NCBI RefSeq assembly: GCF_026339875.1
Contig: NZ_JAPEPZ010000002.1
Location: 806,001-870,000 of the forward strand
Reading direction: 5' to 3'
From: Streptomyces sp. NBC_01571
GTDB lineage: Bacteria; Actinomycetota; Actinomycetes; Streptomycetales; Streptomycetaceae
DNA: 64,000 nt
This document shows, in pieces, positions 8,592 through 17,574 of this stretch. The position numbers and the translations under genes were made by a program. Position 1 is the first letter of the stretch; every line of letters begins with the position of its first letter. The notes beneath the pieces are model-generated. The model had not been told where the DNA came from and did not search any database. It was given only the letters and a program-made list of their open reading frames with translations.

Positions 8592-9173
8592 TCAGGCGGT
8601 CGCTGCCTCCTGAGGCCAGCTGCGCATACCTGCGCGGCCCAAGAACACGCCGGCCGCAGGGGGGACTTCGCGAGCCGGTTGGAGTCCGGTCGTCGACGAG
8701 CCCGGACCCTGTGCGTTCGAGGATCGCCGGCCAGAGGCGTGGCGGGCCCGGAGATCGGTTGCCGAGGCGGCGAGCCCGCGCGCCTGCGACGCCGAGCCAA
8801 GCAACTCGACGGCCGCAGACCAGTCCAGGGCGGCCCTTCCGTCGATGGCAAGGGTGATCGGCTTACGGGGGACGTGGCGACCAGGGCGCTCCACCCCGGG
8901 GTGACTACTCCGCCAAGTACCAGGTAACGAGGGCTTGATTGGCAGGCCCGCGGTGATCGATGGGTGTTCGTCCTGCAGCAGCCGCCCGTACACCGGTTTT
9001 ACCTCGAGGATGACGACGGGTACGGCTGGGTCGTCCGTGACGATCAGGAGGACCTTGCCCGCCACCGTGCAGACGTCCAGGTGCTAGGTGAACGGGCGCC
9101 GGTGGCTGACTCCGGGCAGCGCCAGCGCTGTGCCGCGCGGTCTGTCCTGGAGCTTCTCGCTGCTGATGGGCAT
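8592..9173 (-). pseudogene. Second MmcQ/YjbR-like gene, broken, joined in frame to unrelated sequence
   Basis: Reading from ATG 9173, MPISSEKLQDRPRGTALALPG opens like Streptomyces MmcQ/YjbR paralogues. An in-frame TAG at about 9081-9083 interrupts it, then VAGKVLLIVTDDP and YGRLLQDEHPSITAG continue the family in the same frame. After about 8935 the family match is lost. The frame runs on into a segment TLAIDGRAALDWSAAVELLG (about 8770-8880), which resembles a nucleotide-binding or sugar-isomerase-associated segment of another gene. It follows the intact paralogue by nine bases, so it is a decayed tandem duplicate with a recombined 3' end. Confidence 0.65.
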
Positions 9174-9181
9174 GACGAAGG

Positions 9182-9565
9182 TCAGACGCGACGGCCGTAG
9201 GTGTGCGGATCCACGGGCTGCTCGGACTTGGGAAGCCCGCCGACCACGAGACGGTAGGAGTCCATCACGAGTTCCTTCACCAGCTTCTCGTCGATGGTGC
9301 CCCCGCCTTCCACCGTGATCCAGTGCCTCTTGTTCATGTGATAGCCGGGGGTAATGTCCGCCTGCCGCTCACGCAGGGCCACGGCGTCGTCCGGACTAGC
9401 TTTCAGGATCACGACGGGACGCCCCGGCATGTCGGTCATGAGCATGAAGACCTTGCCGCGCACCTTGTAGAGGTCCCAGTCGGGGCCGAAACGATGCTCC
9501 AGGTCGGCGCCGGGCAGTTCCACAGTGCAGTCGCCCGCGATCTTCTGCAGCTCCTGTCCGTCCAA
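9182..9565 (-). CDS. MmcQ/YjbR-family DNA-binding-fold protein
   Basis: A protein of 127 residues with the CyaY-like fold of this family: FGPDWDLYKVRGKVFMLM, then PGYHMNKRHWITV, then LVMDSYRLVVGGLPK. Members are small soluble proteins of uncertain role, often called DNA-binding from structural similarity. I chose TTG 9565 because AAAGGAG lies nine bases upstream and the family begins there. The longer open frame to 9730 adds an Arg-rich, family-foreign N terminus. A second, decayed copy follows directly downstream. Confidence 0.75.
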   Translation of the reverse strand: MDGQELQKIAGDCTVELPGADLEHRFGPDWDLYKVRGKVFMLMTDMPGRPVVILKASPDDAVALRERQADITPGYHMNKRHWITVEGGGTIDEKLVKELVMDSYRLVVGGLPKSEQPVDPHTYGRRV

Positions 9566-9732
9566 GGTGATCAACTCCTTTATCGATCCGAGTGCCTCGA
9601 CCGGTCGACCGACCGGCCAAGGCCCAAGACGGCGTTTATCGCGTGGCCGCCACGAACGGCGGCGCCAGTACGCCGGCAACTGCTCGACGAACGCCGCCGA
9701 CCTTTGTCCGGGGCGGCTCCTGCGGGCCACTT

Positions 9733-9806
9733 CGGAGGTGAGCGCCCGCGGGTGGCGACTTCTTACTTCCGGAGGTGAGCGCCCGCGGGTGGCGACTTCT
9801 TACTTC
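9733..9806. repeat. Tandem duplication of a 37-bp unit
   Basis: Two identical 37-bp units abut (9733-9769 and 9770-9806), followed by the first three bases of a third. The unit begins CGGAGGTGAGCGCCCGCGGG. It lies upstream of the MmcQ/YjbR gene, outside coding sequence. Confidence 0.9.
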
Positions 9807-9947
9807 CGGCCCGTCGGGAAGGTGAGTTCCTGGCGGCGCAGGGGGCCTGGCAGTCGTCCTCCCGGCGTGGACGGGAAAGAAGGGCGTATTCGGCGGCGGT
9901 GCGAGCCCCCAGGTCAGCGCTGCCGGGCCGACGTCGACGCCGCTGAA

Positions 9948-10661
9948 TCAGCCCGCAGCGCTGAGATGTCCGCTGGCTATCAGCTGAGCTCGCAGTTTCT
10001 TACGGGCGTCAAACATCGTCTTGTAGAGCGCGTTACGGTTCGTCTCCAGCTCACTGGCGAGCGTTTCCAGGGGGACCCCGTTGACGACGGCGGTGAAGAC
10101 CTGTCGCTGGTGGGCGCTCAGTGCTGTCTCGACTGCGTTGCGCGCGGCTTCAATCAGCTCTCGCGCCTGCCAGTGGCTGACGGGGTCGGTACCGGAACGG
10201 TCGGGCACTTGCGCCCATTCGTCCAAGTCGAACAAGGGATTTGAAACACGCCAGAAATGGCGGCCCAGCTTGCTGGACACTTCAAGTACGACGAATCGGA
10301 ACGCCCATGTGGTGAACCTGGCGTCGCCTCGAAATTCCCGGATTTTATGCGTGATCCTCATCAGTGCGTCGGCAGCCGCCTGGTGGGCGAGATCGTTCAA
10401 CTCGGGCCCGGTAATTCGATAACGAGGACCCCGGCGGAACACTTCTTTCATGGCGATCCGCACCAGCAGTTCGTGCAGCTGTGTGCAGGCCTGCTCGTAG
10501 TGCGACCCACGGCCACTCTCGAGCGCGTCCACCCAGGCGGCGGACTCCGGGTCGAGCTGCCGTCGGCCCGTGTCGGGCCCTGCTGCCGGGGAGCTGCCGC
10601 TGGTTCCGGTATGTCTATCCAGAGCCGAGCGGCACGTCTTTCTAACATCCGCAGAGTGCAT
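9948..10661 (-). CDS. ECF-type RNA polymerase sigma factor
   Basis: A protein of 237 residues. Region 2 is seen as ELNDLAHQAAADALMRI with FRGDARFTTWAFRFVVLEV (core binding and -10 recognition). Region 4 is seen as ALSAHQRQVFTAVVNGVPLETLASELETNRNALYKTMFDARKKLR (helix-turn-helix for the -35). It would direct RNA polymerase to a stress-type promoter set. The N-terminal ~35 residues are less conserved. ATG 10661 is preferred to 10682 because GGGGA precedes it. No anti-sigma gene is adjacent; upstream is only debris of another sigma factor and a SARP regulator. Confidence 0.82.
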   Translation of the reverse strand: MHSADVRKTCRSALDRHTGTSGSSPAAGPDTGRRQLDPESAAWVDALESGRGSHYEQACTQLHELLVRIAMKEVFRRGPRYRITGPELNDLAHQAAADALMRITHKIREFRGDARFTTWAFRFVVLEVSSKLGRHFWRVSNPLFDLDEWAQVPDRSGTDPVSHWQARELIEAARNAVETALSAHQRQVFTAVVNGVPLETLASELETNRNALYKTMFDARKKLRAQLIASGHLSAAG

Positions 10662-10907
10662 GGATCTCAATCCCCAGGTCATTTCGTGCGGACAAGCCCG
10701 TCAAGAGACCATCTACAGGACGTCTACGCGAAGTCCCTGTTTTTTCTTTCGCCGTGCGCGCATCCTGCGGTTCACGGCAGGGGTTTCCCGCGTATTTCGA
10801 CGAGGGATTCACGCGCGGCGTGGGGCACGCTTTTCCGTACTGTTGCGGCTGGTTGGTGAGCAGGCTGACCGTGGAGGCTTGCGACCCACCACGCCGGTGG
10901 CAGGCGG

Positions 10908-11064
10908 TCACGCCGTGCGCAGCCCGGGCGTGTACTGCGGCAGCAGCTGACGGAGCTGCTGGTGCCCTCTGTGGATGCGCGACGTCACGGTGCCCGCAGG
11001 GGTTCCTGTCGATTCTGCGATTTCGCGGGAGGAGAGGCCCTCGACGTCTTCGCGGTACACAGCG
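10908..11064 (-). pseudogene. C-terminal fragment of a second ECF sigma factor (region 4)
   Basis: The minus strand reads [16 protein letters not shown], then [15 protein letters not shown], then LRQLLPQY, ending in TGA at 10908-10910. [22 protein letters not shown] is the region-4 helix-turn-helix of SigR/SigE-like ECF factors. Nothing of region 2 is present, and the sequence upstream passes straight into the SARP remnant. It is a truncated remnant. Confidence 0.65.
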
Positions 11065-11074
11065 GGCCGGGGCT

Positions 11075-11517
11075 GCGCTGCTGGCCCGCGAGCGGCCCCG
11101 GGACCCCGGCGAGACTCCTTTCCGCGTCTCGCGGCCCTCGGTCAGCAGGCTCGCCGTGGACGCCAGGTCGTCGGCGGTGTGTGCCTCCCTCGCCCCGTCG
11201 AACCTGTTCAGGTCCAGAGCGTCCGGTTGGATGCGCAGGAGACAGCCCCCGTCGACCAGGCTCACGGAGCGGTCGCTCCGCTCCCCCAGTGCCTGCCTGA
11301 GCCTGTACGCGTATGTGCCCACGGAGCCTGCGGCAGATGGTGGGGCGTCGTCGCCCCACACGTCCTCCACCAGTTTCGAGAGGCTTACAGGCTTGCCTGC
11401 CCCGAGCAACAGCGAAGCGAGCACTGCGCACTGCCTCGGCTGACCGGCTCCGGCTTCGATCCTCTGTCTGTGTAGCCGGACCGGGCCGAGCACTGAGAAC
11501 TGGACGCCCGCATACAT
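11075..11517 (-). pseudogene. SARP/AfsR-family regulator, 5' fragment
   Basis: Starting at ATG 11517, the OmpR-like winged-helix DNA-binding domain of SARP regulators is intact: VQFSVLGPVRL, QCAVLASLLLGAGKPVS, LVEDVWGDDAPPSAAGSVGTYAYRLRQAL and GGCLLRIQPDALDLNRF. The following bacterial transcriptional activation domain begins ([14 protein letters not shown]) and then loses frame near 11130; a piece of it (LAGVPGPLA) continues in another frame. The sigma-factor remnant follows. SARP proteins switch on secondary-metabolite clusters. This one lacks most of its activation and ATPase regions and is probably dead. The palindrome at 11616-11629 lies about 100 bases upstream. Confidence 0.72.
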
Positions 11518-11615
11518 GGTGCCTACCGCCTTGGGGATCCTTGTGAGGCTTGACTGCTTGGCCGTCCGCGAGGGACCGCTTCCCCCAAACGTACCGCAGG
11601 TAGGTCCAGTTTTCC

Positions 11616-11629
11616 GGACCAAATGGTCC
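11616..11629. promoter_or_regulatory. Perfect palindromic operator GGACCAAATGGTCC
   Basis: The 14-bp palindrome has 6-bp arms and an AA centre, of the same GGACY-N4-RGTCC class as the site at 7443. It lies upstream of the SARP remnant and is followed by a run of eight T residues on the plus strand. Confidence 0.6.
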
Positions 11630-12116
11630 CTTTTTTTTCGCTGTCAGACCTACTGGCACCTCGCTCTACAGGGCGGCCACGGCGCTGCGCCGGCATGACC
11701 GGACGGCGCCGTCCTGGCCGCAGTCGAGTAACTCCTCATGACCCAGGGGCAGACTCGGAGCCGTCGGGGTCCTCGCGGGCGGCGGTGTGCTCGCGCGCAA
11801 CCGCGACCGGTAGCGGTCGGCGAACCGCTCGGTGACCTCCGGTATGGAGGAAGGCATGCAGCGGCGAGCGGGCGACCCGTGCGCGTTCCGTCCGGAGAGC
11901 TCGACCGAAAGCGACCTGCCTTTACACAGGGGCGGCCCGCTTTTCGTTGGCAACTGGGGTCGTATGCGGACAGTGAGGCAAGCGGACGGACACGCCCTTC
12001 CGCCGTCGCGCCTCTGGCCTACGGGAGACGGTGAATCTCAGCCGGTAGGAGACCGCGGCGCAACCGCCTGTGGTGCCGCACTGGGCCTGCTCGGCGCCGT
12101 CTCGTCCCGGGCGGCT
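11630..12116. other. No recognisable gene
   Basis: About 490 bases between the SARP upstream region and the second TetR gene. Small frames occur on both strands without family motifs. Confidence 0.4.
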
Positions 12117-12788
12117 TCAGTGCTCTCGCGTGCCCTCTGCAGGCGGATCGCCGTCCTCGGCAGGCGCGACATAAGTCTTGATGTGGCCGATCGCCATGTC
12201 GAGGGCGATCCTCATGGGTTGGACGTTCCGGGCCGTCTGGGCAAGGAGGTAGCCGCCTTGAAGGGCGGCCATGAGGCCGGTGGCGAGCTCTCCAGTGTCC
12301 GCGTCGGCACGGAGGACTCCCGAGTCCTTCATCCGTGCGAGCCCGGCCTCGAGCAGCCCTTCCCAGGTGCCGAAGTGCCGCGCGATCGCTTTGCGCGCCT
12401 CTTCGTCCTGATCGGCCAGCTCGCTTGCAAGGGAGCCGAGCGGGCAGCCGTACGCTCCGTTTCGGAGCGCGTTATGTTCGACTACTACGTCCCGCCAGCG
12501 CTCCAGCCCGCGGAGGGAGTTGAGCCGCCGCAGTAGCTGGTGCTGGCGTTCGAGCAATTCCGTGGCCTGCAACGCGACAACGTCCCGCACCAACGCATCC
12601 TTGTCGGGGTAGTGGCGGTAGAGCTGAGATTTACTCGTTCCGCTGGCCGCCCTGACATCGTCGAGGGTGGTGGGACCCACGCCCTTGACGTACATCATGT
12701 CGGCGGCGGCCCTCAAAATGCGCTCTCGAGTCGCCCGCCCGCGCTCAGTCAGCCGGGAGCCGTTTTTGTCGCTCGCCTGTTCCGCCAC
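12117..12788 (-). CDS. TetR-family transcriptional regulator (paralogue of the one at 7.9 kb)
   Basis: A protein of 223 residues. The DNA-binding domain reads RERILRAAADMMYVKGVGPTTLDDV then ASGTSKSQLYRHYPDK. The ligand domain has LERWRDVVVEHNAL, AYGCPLGSLASELAD, FGTWEGLLEAGLARM and LMAALQGGYLLAQTARN. The recognition helix SGTSKSQLY is identical to that of the 7.9-kb paralogue, so both may bind the same operator. I used GTG 12788. The ribosome-binding site is weak, so the exact start is uncertain. A perfect palindrome at 12831-12844, 43 bases upstream, points to autoregulation. Confidence 0.87.
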   Translation of the reverse strand: MAEQASDKNGSRLTERGRATRERILRAAADMMYVKGVGPTTLDDVRAASGTSKSQLYRHYPDKDALVRDVVALQATELLERQHQLLRRLNSLRGLERWRDVVVEHNALRNGAYGCPLGSLASELADQDEEARKAIARHFGTWEGLLEAGLARMKDSGVLRADADTGELATGLMAALQGGYLLAQTARNVQPMRIALDMAIGHIKTYVAPAEDGDPPAEGTREH

Positions 12789-12830
12789 ATTGACCAGATT
12801 ACCGGTGCGAACGCTAGCAGGATTCAGAGT

Positions 12831-12844
12831 GGACCTCAAGGTCC
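12831..12844. promoter_or_regulatory. Perfect palindromic operator GGACCTCAAGGTCC
   Basis: The 14-bp palindrome has 6-bp arms and a CA centre. It lies directly upstream of the second TetR gene and belongs to the same class as the sites at 7443, 11616, 24851 and 24904. Confidence 0.68.
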
Positions 12845-13280
12845 CTTTTCCGCGCCTCCGGCTCGCGGCCGATCCGACCTGGAGCCATCGTCCTGGGCCT
12901 CCCCACCCCGACGAGCCCACGACCGGAGAGCTGGAACCCGGCGCCCAGTCGACGCGACAGCCGAGCCGCGACCATGCCGGCCACTCGACCGAGCAGCCGA
13001 AACGGCCCACTGGATGCACCGACGGAACGACACGCCATCCGGTGAACAAGGGGAAGTCACGGGGAACCCCGCACGACATCGCAGGTCAGCGACTCTGCAG
13101 GCCAGGTGTCGTCCACGTACGCGACCTTCCAACCTAGGTCTCTGGGTGGTTACGGCTGGGCTGGAGGTCCCTTCCCGCGGCCGGCTTGGCCGAGTCATCC
13201 AGAACACACCGCTTGGCGAATGAGTGAGAGGGGGTCTTGCAGTGGCTCTGAAGAGAGGATGTGTGAGGACGCGGGCGCCG
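12845..13280. other. No recognisable gene
   Basis: About 430 bases between the TetR promoter region and the end of the SpoIIE phosphatase. No coding frame with recognisable motifs was seen. Confidence 0.4.
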
Positions 13281-15263
13281 TCATGTGCGTCGGATGATCA
13301 GCAGGGCCACGTCGTCGAGGTGGTCTACCGCGACGGCGGCGTCGAGGATGCGGTCGGCGGTCTCCTCGGCGTTGAGCCCGTCGTGGATGGCTTGGGCGGC
13401 CAGCGTTCCGGCTCGCTCCAGTCCGGCGTCCAGTGTCAGGGCTGGCCCTTCGACCACGCCGTCGGTGACCATGACCAGCGCGGCATCCTTGTCCAGTGTG
13501 AAGGTTTCTTCGGCATAGTCGGCGTGGGGCAGGACGCCCAGCACCGGGCCGCCCGGCATCTCACGGATGCTGTGGCTGCCGTCGTCGCGTGCGTACAGCA
13601 AGGGCACATGGCCGGCGCTCGCGCCGGTGACCCGTCCATCGTCTGGGTCGATACGCAGCATGGTGCAGCTGGCGAAGCGTGCCGCGCCCATCGTGACGAG
13701 CAGCTCGTTGGTGCGCGTCAGCACCGTCGCGGGATCCGGTTCGTGGGCGGCGATCGCGCGCATGGAGGCGCGCACCTGTCCCATGGCCGCGGCGGCGTCC
13801 ACGTCGTGCCCTTGGACGTCGCCGATCTCAAGGGCGATGGCGCCGTCGGGCAGGACGAAAGCGTCGTACCAGTCTCCGCCGATGTCGAGCCCGTCGCGGC
13901 TTGGTTGGTAGCAGGCGGCGGCCTCCAGGCCCGGGAGGTGCTCGGGCAGCATGGGGAGCATGGTCTGCTGGAGCGCCGTGGCCAGCTCGACTCGTGCCTC
14001 TTGCAACCTGACGCGCTTTAGTGCCTGGCCTGCAAGGTCGGCAAGAGTGCTCATGAGGGCCCGCTCATCCGGGGAGGAGCGGTGTTCACTGTCGTAGGTC
14101 ACCAACCAGGCCCCGAGCGGCTGATCGCCACCCGGGCTGAGGGAGGTGATCGAGATGGCGTAGCCGGAGTCGAGCTGGTCGAAGTACGGCACCATGGCCC
14201 CGTGCGGCCAGCGGCGGATGTAGTCCGCCTGGTTGGGAATGAACTGCGGCTCACCAGTGCGGATCACATGGAGCAGCGGGCTGGGGGCGTCCAGCGGCAG
14301 GCCGTGCAGGGCGGCCACCGGTATCGGGATCCCGGCATCGGAGGAGACGCGTAGGCGGCCATTGGTGATGAACGCCAGCGCGGCGCCCGTACCACCGAAG
14401 GTAGCGGCGAGCCGGGTCAGGACGACCTGCTGTACTTCCTGCTCCGTGACTGCTGTCATCACGGCGGAGGAGAAGGCCGCGATCTCGTCGGCACGCTGAC
14501 GCTCAGCACTCAGCGCGACCAACGCTCGCCGTCGGCGCGCTTGCCTCTTGGTCTCGTCGCGGATCACTCCGAAGACCCGCTCAGGGCCGCCAAACCCCAG
14601 AATGATCCGACGGGCCCGGCAGACCAGAAAATGCCAGCCATCATGCTCGGTAAGGAACCTCAACCTGATCCAGGGGGACCGGGGGGCCGTCGAACGCACG
14701 AGCCGCCGCAGAGCGCCGCGGTCATCGGGATGGACTCGCCGAACCACGTCGGACATCGACATGGAGGCCTCCGGGAACAGCGCCGCCAAGGCGGGTGCGC
14801 CGCCCAGCCACTCCAGCTTGCGCTCCTGGGGTGAATACATGCACAGACCGAGGTTGGCGGCCTTGGCCGCCAGACGGAACGGGATCAACAGGCCGCCCCG
14901 GTCGTTTGTCGCGTCCAACGAGTGCACCCACACCAGCGCCTCGCCGCCTACGGGATCATTCACTCGTCGCGCCTCGACAAGGCAGACGACAGATGCTGAA
15001 CCTGGCCCGGGGAACTCCAACACTCGCATCGCAACTGTCTTTGTCGTGGCAGCGTGGGAAACGAGACTCTCGACCGCGCTCAGCTGACTTGTGGGCAACA
15101 GATCACCGAAGCCACGACCCACGCACTGCTCCACTGTCCTGCCCAGTGTCCTTGCCATCGCCGCGTTGAGGTTGCGGATAACTCCGGCCAGGGTCAAAAG
15201 AGCCGACGGTGTTGCCATCTGAAGAATTTCGTCCGAGGCGTCCATTCGCCGCTCACTACCCAT
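13281..15263 (-). CDS. PAS-PAS-GAF-SpoIIE serine phosphatase
   Basis: A protein of 660 residues. An N-terminal PAS-like segment (about 10-115) is followed by a second PAS (about 130-245, including HPDDRGALRRLV). A GAF domain (about 265-415) comes next, then a PP2C-type SpoIIE domain (about 440-660). The phosphatase metal-binding motifs are visible: GGDWYDAF, IGDVQGHDVDAA, VTDGVVE and the closing DDVALLI. Such proteins dephosphorylate anti-anti-sigma factors and so control alternative sigma factors in response to signals sensed by PAS/GAF. No partner anti-sigma or STAS gene is adjacent. ATG 15263 is the longest start; ATG 15245 (MDASDEIL) is also possible. Confidence 0.88.
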   Translation of the reverse strand: MGSERRMDASDEILQMATPSALLTLAGVIRNLNAAMARTLGRTVEQCVGRGFGDLLPTSQLSAVESLVSHAATTKTVAMRVLEFPGPGSASVVCLVEARRVNDPVGGEALVWVHSLDATNDRGGLLIPFRLAAKAANLGLCMYSPQERKLEWLGGAPALAALFPEASMSMSDVVRRVHPDDRGALRRLVRSTAPRSPWIRLRFLTEHDGWHFLVCRARRIILGFGGPERVFGVIRDETKRQARRRRALVALSAERQRADEIAAFSSAVMTAVTEQEVQQVVLTRLAATFGGTGAALAFITNGRLRVSSDAGIPIPVAALHGLPLDAPSPLLHVIRTGEPQFIPNQADYIRRWPHGAMVPYFDQLDSGYAISITSLSPGGDQPLGAWLVTYDSEHRSSPDERALMSTLADLAGQALKRVRLQEARVELATALQQTMLPMLPEHLPGLEAAACYQPSRDGLDIGGDWYDAFVLPDGAIALEIGDVQGHDVDAAAAMGQVRASMRAIAAHEPDPATVLTRTNELLVTMGAARFASCTMLRIDPDDGRVTGASAGHVPLLYARDDGSHSIREMPGGPVLGVLPHADYAEETFTLDKDAALVMVTDGVVEGPALTLDAGLERAGTLAAQAIHDGLNAEETADRILDAAVAVDHLDDVALLIIRRT

Positions 15264-15557
15264 CTTCGAGCGATATGACCTCGTTGTCCTTCAATAACAG
15301 TATCTGCGTGCAGAGCAGGCCGCCTCCACCAGCAGGGGCATGCAACAGAGCGCAGACCGCGGGAGACGAGCGGACAGCCTGCTACCTGTTGGTCGACCGC
15401 CTGGCCGCCGCCCACCAGCTTGACCGGCTCCCGCGCGACCTGGTCAAACTGGCCCGCTACCTCCTGATCACGCCGATCAACGATCGACGGGTATATCACC
15501 ATCGGTGATCCGGCTGTCGCTATCGGCGTGCGCCGGCGAGCTCGGGAGGCGACCCGC

Positions 15558-16829
15558 TCAGGGTCGGGTGAGGCCTGGATGACGGTGAGAATCATCATGA
15601 TTACTCACCGTGCTCGACGTGTCGGTGTACGGGTTGCGTGCAGCAAGGACGGTGAACAGGGTGGCGACGATGGCAAGTCCGCCGTATCCGAGGGCGATCT
15701 GCGGTAGCGGGAAGGCGTTCGAGAGTTGGCCCGAGATGAGGCTGGGGAAGGCGGCGCCGCTGTAGCAGAGGAGGTAGATCGCGCTGAAGATCGGCGCCCG
15801 GTCGGCGAGTGTGCTGCCGTGCAGCAGGCCGCGGGTGGCGGCACTGATGGCAATGCCTTGACCGGCTCCGGCGACGACGGTTGCGGCGATGAACAGCGCC
15901 AGTGTGCCGATGGCGATCGCTGCAACGATGCCGATCCATCCGGCCAGGAAGATGGTCATGCCGATGCGTTGAGCCGCCATGGATGTGAAGCGGCCGCCGA
16001 CGGGAGCGCCGAGAACGCTGGGGGCCATGTAGGCAGCGAAGACCAGTCCGAGGAGGAGTGGACTGTGGGTGTGGAGTTGATCTGCGACCAGTGCGGGCAT
16101 GAAGGCCTGGTAGAAGGCCCCGGTGGCCCAGGTGGCCAAGAACACCGCGGCCGCGACAGGGAGGAGGTGCCTGACCCGGGCCGCTACGTGGACCCGGGGT
16201 ATCAGTGATCGCCAAGCGCCTGGCGTCGACTTCGCGGTTTCCGGACTGATGACGATGAGTGCGGTTGCCAGTACGAGGAGAACGGCGCAAACCAGGTAGA
16301 TGAGATCGCGTGGCCAGGGGGCGAACTGGACCAGGGCGCCGGAGGTGACGGCGCCGAGGGTGAGGCCGAGCATGGGTCCCTGGCTGGACGCGACGGAGGC
16401 CAACCATTCCGGCCTGGCGGGTGCGGTGTCGACGATGTAGGAGGTGAGGCTGCTGCTGGCCAACCCCGCACCGACGCCCATCAGTAGCCGACCGGCCAGC
16501 AGGGTGCCGATGTCGTGCACGTTCAGCAGGAGCAGACAGCCCAACAGGAGCAGCCCGAGGCTGGCGATCGCGGTGAGCCGCCGGCCCAGATGATTGGACA
16601 GTCGTCCCAGCACCAACAGGGTGGCGATAGTGCCGACGGAGTACGTGACGACGGCCAGTGAGATGCTGGCGTTGGTGAACCCGTCCTCGGCCCGGTAGGT
16701 GTTGAACAGGGGGATCGGAGCGGCCGTCGCAGCAAACGAGGCCACCAGGGAGACCACCGCAGATGAGAATGCCAGCCGGGGCGATTTGCCCCCGCGCGCC
16801 AGGTTGATCACTGGTGCCACGTCTTGCAT
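15558..16829 (-). CDS. MFS transporter
   Basis: A protein of 423 residues with the usual twelve hydrophobic segments. The family loop signature GRLSNHLGRRL follows TM2 and RLLMGVGAGLASSSLTSYIVD marks TM4. The central loop is near residue 190. It is a single-polypeptide inner-membrane carrier driven by the proton gradient, and general resemblance is to sugar-efflux or drug-efflux members. The substrate is not readable. ATG 16829 is preceded by AAAGG. A 7-bp-arm inverted repeat (16860-16884) sits upstream and could be its operator. Confidence 0.82.
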   Translation of the reverse strand: MQDVAPVINLARGGKSPRLAFSSAVVSLVASFAATAAPIPLFNTYRAEDGFTNASISLAVVTYSVGTIATLLVLGRLSNHLGRRLTAIASLGLLLLGCLLLLNVHDIGTLLAGRLLMGVGAGLASSSLTSYIVDTAPARPEWLASVASSQGPMLGLTLGAVTSGALVQFAPWPRDLIYLVCAVLLVLATALIVISPETAKSTPGAWRSLIPRVHVAARVRHLLPVAAAVFLATWATGAFYQAFMPALVADQLHTHSPLLLGLVFAAYMAPSVLGAPVGGRFTSMAAQRIGMTIFLAGWIGIVAAIAIGTLALFIAATVVAGAGQGIAISAATRGLLHGSTLADRAPIFSAIYLLCYSGAAFPSLISGQLSNAFPLPQIALGYGGLAIVATLFTVLAARNPYTDTSSTVSNHDDSHRHPGLTRP

Positions 16830-16859
16830 CTAACCGTGCCTTTCTATTGTTCTGAACCA

Positions 16860-16884
16860 CCCCGGAGTTTCTGGAAGTCCGGGG
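16860..16884. promoter_or_regulatory. Inverted repeat upstream of the MFS gene
   Basis: CCCCGGA, 11 bases, TCCGGGG. It lies 31 bases upstream of the MFS start codon, so it may be an operator or a leader hairpin. Confidence 0.4.
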
Positions 16885-17574
16885 CTGTCTGCCCCGGGCG
16901 CCGACACCGGGCAGAGCCGGGCCGACACACTCCGGCCAAATGACGCACCACGCGACACCACCCGTGAGCAAGAAGTCACAACGAATGGATGTCGGCGTCC
17001 ATCGGGTCAGCGTCGAACCGCGGGGCCGTCTTACCAACCACGTCGCGATCTCGCCCGTTCCGCGTCGCCCTCCCACCGCTGCCCGCGCCGGTGAACGTGG
17101 TACGACGCCGACGGGCCGCGCACCTGAGGATGGTGAGCCGGCGAGGCGCCAAGTCGGTCTGGGGCGAACGACCCGTCGGAACGCCGGACGGCTTTGCCAG
17201 GTCGTGCTCGATCGACGTCTGGACAGACGTATTCACCCTCGCGAGATCGGGGGGAATTGACCTGCTCTCACCTCTCAAAAACTCATTCTGAAATGATCAG
17301 TAAGCCTGGGCCGGTCAAGGGAACGGTTTGACCAGGGTGGTTGGGGTTACTGACCTGCTGTCGAGAGGAGGCCGCCAAGGTGATAGGGAATTATTGGTAA
17401 GACGGCGCGAAGGATCGACGCTCATCAGACAGTGCAGAGGCTCTCCGGTAGCCCCTCTCCCTCATCGGAGTCGCGTCATGCGCCACGGGGTGTGAGAGAG
17501 CCCGTCCCACACTCCGCGTTGAAAGGATTCCCAATGGAGTTGTCAAGCCCGACTGGTGACTCACTGTGAGCGTG
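16885..17574. other. Intergenic region between MFS gene and IS110 element
   Basis: About 690 bases with no supported gene. It contains an inverted repeat at 17313-17333 (GGTCAA, 9 bases, TTGACC). The sequence from about 17280 to 17570 is less GC-rich. The end of the IS110-family element must lie somewhere here, but such elements lack obvious terminal repeats. Confidence 0.4.
17313..17333. promoter_or_regulatory. Inverted repeat GGTCAA-N9-TTGACC
   Basis: Perfect 6-bp arms are separated by nine bases, in non-coding sequence. It could be an operator or an element end; no target gene can be assigned. Confidence 0.3.

Noticed and set aside
15601..17076. 491-codon minus-strand frame overlapping the MFS gene
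   Set aside because: It is a shifted frame of the MFS gene; no membrane or family pattern.
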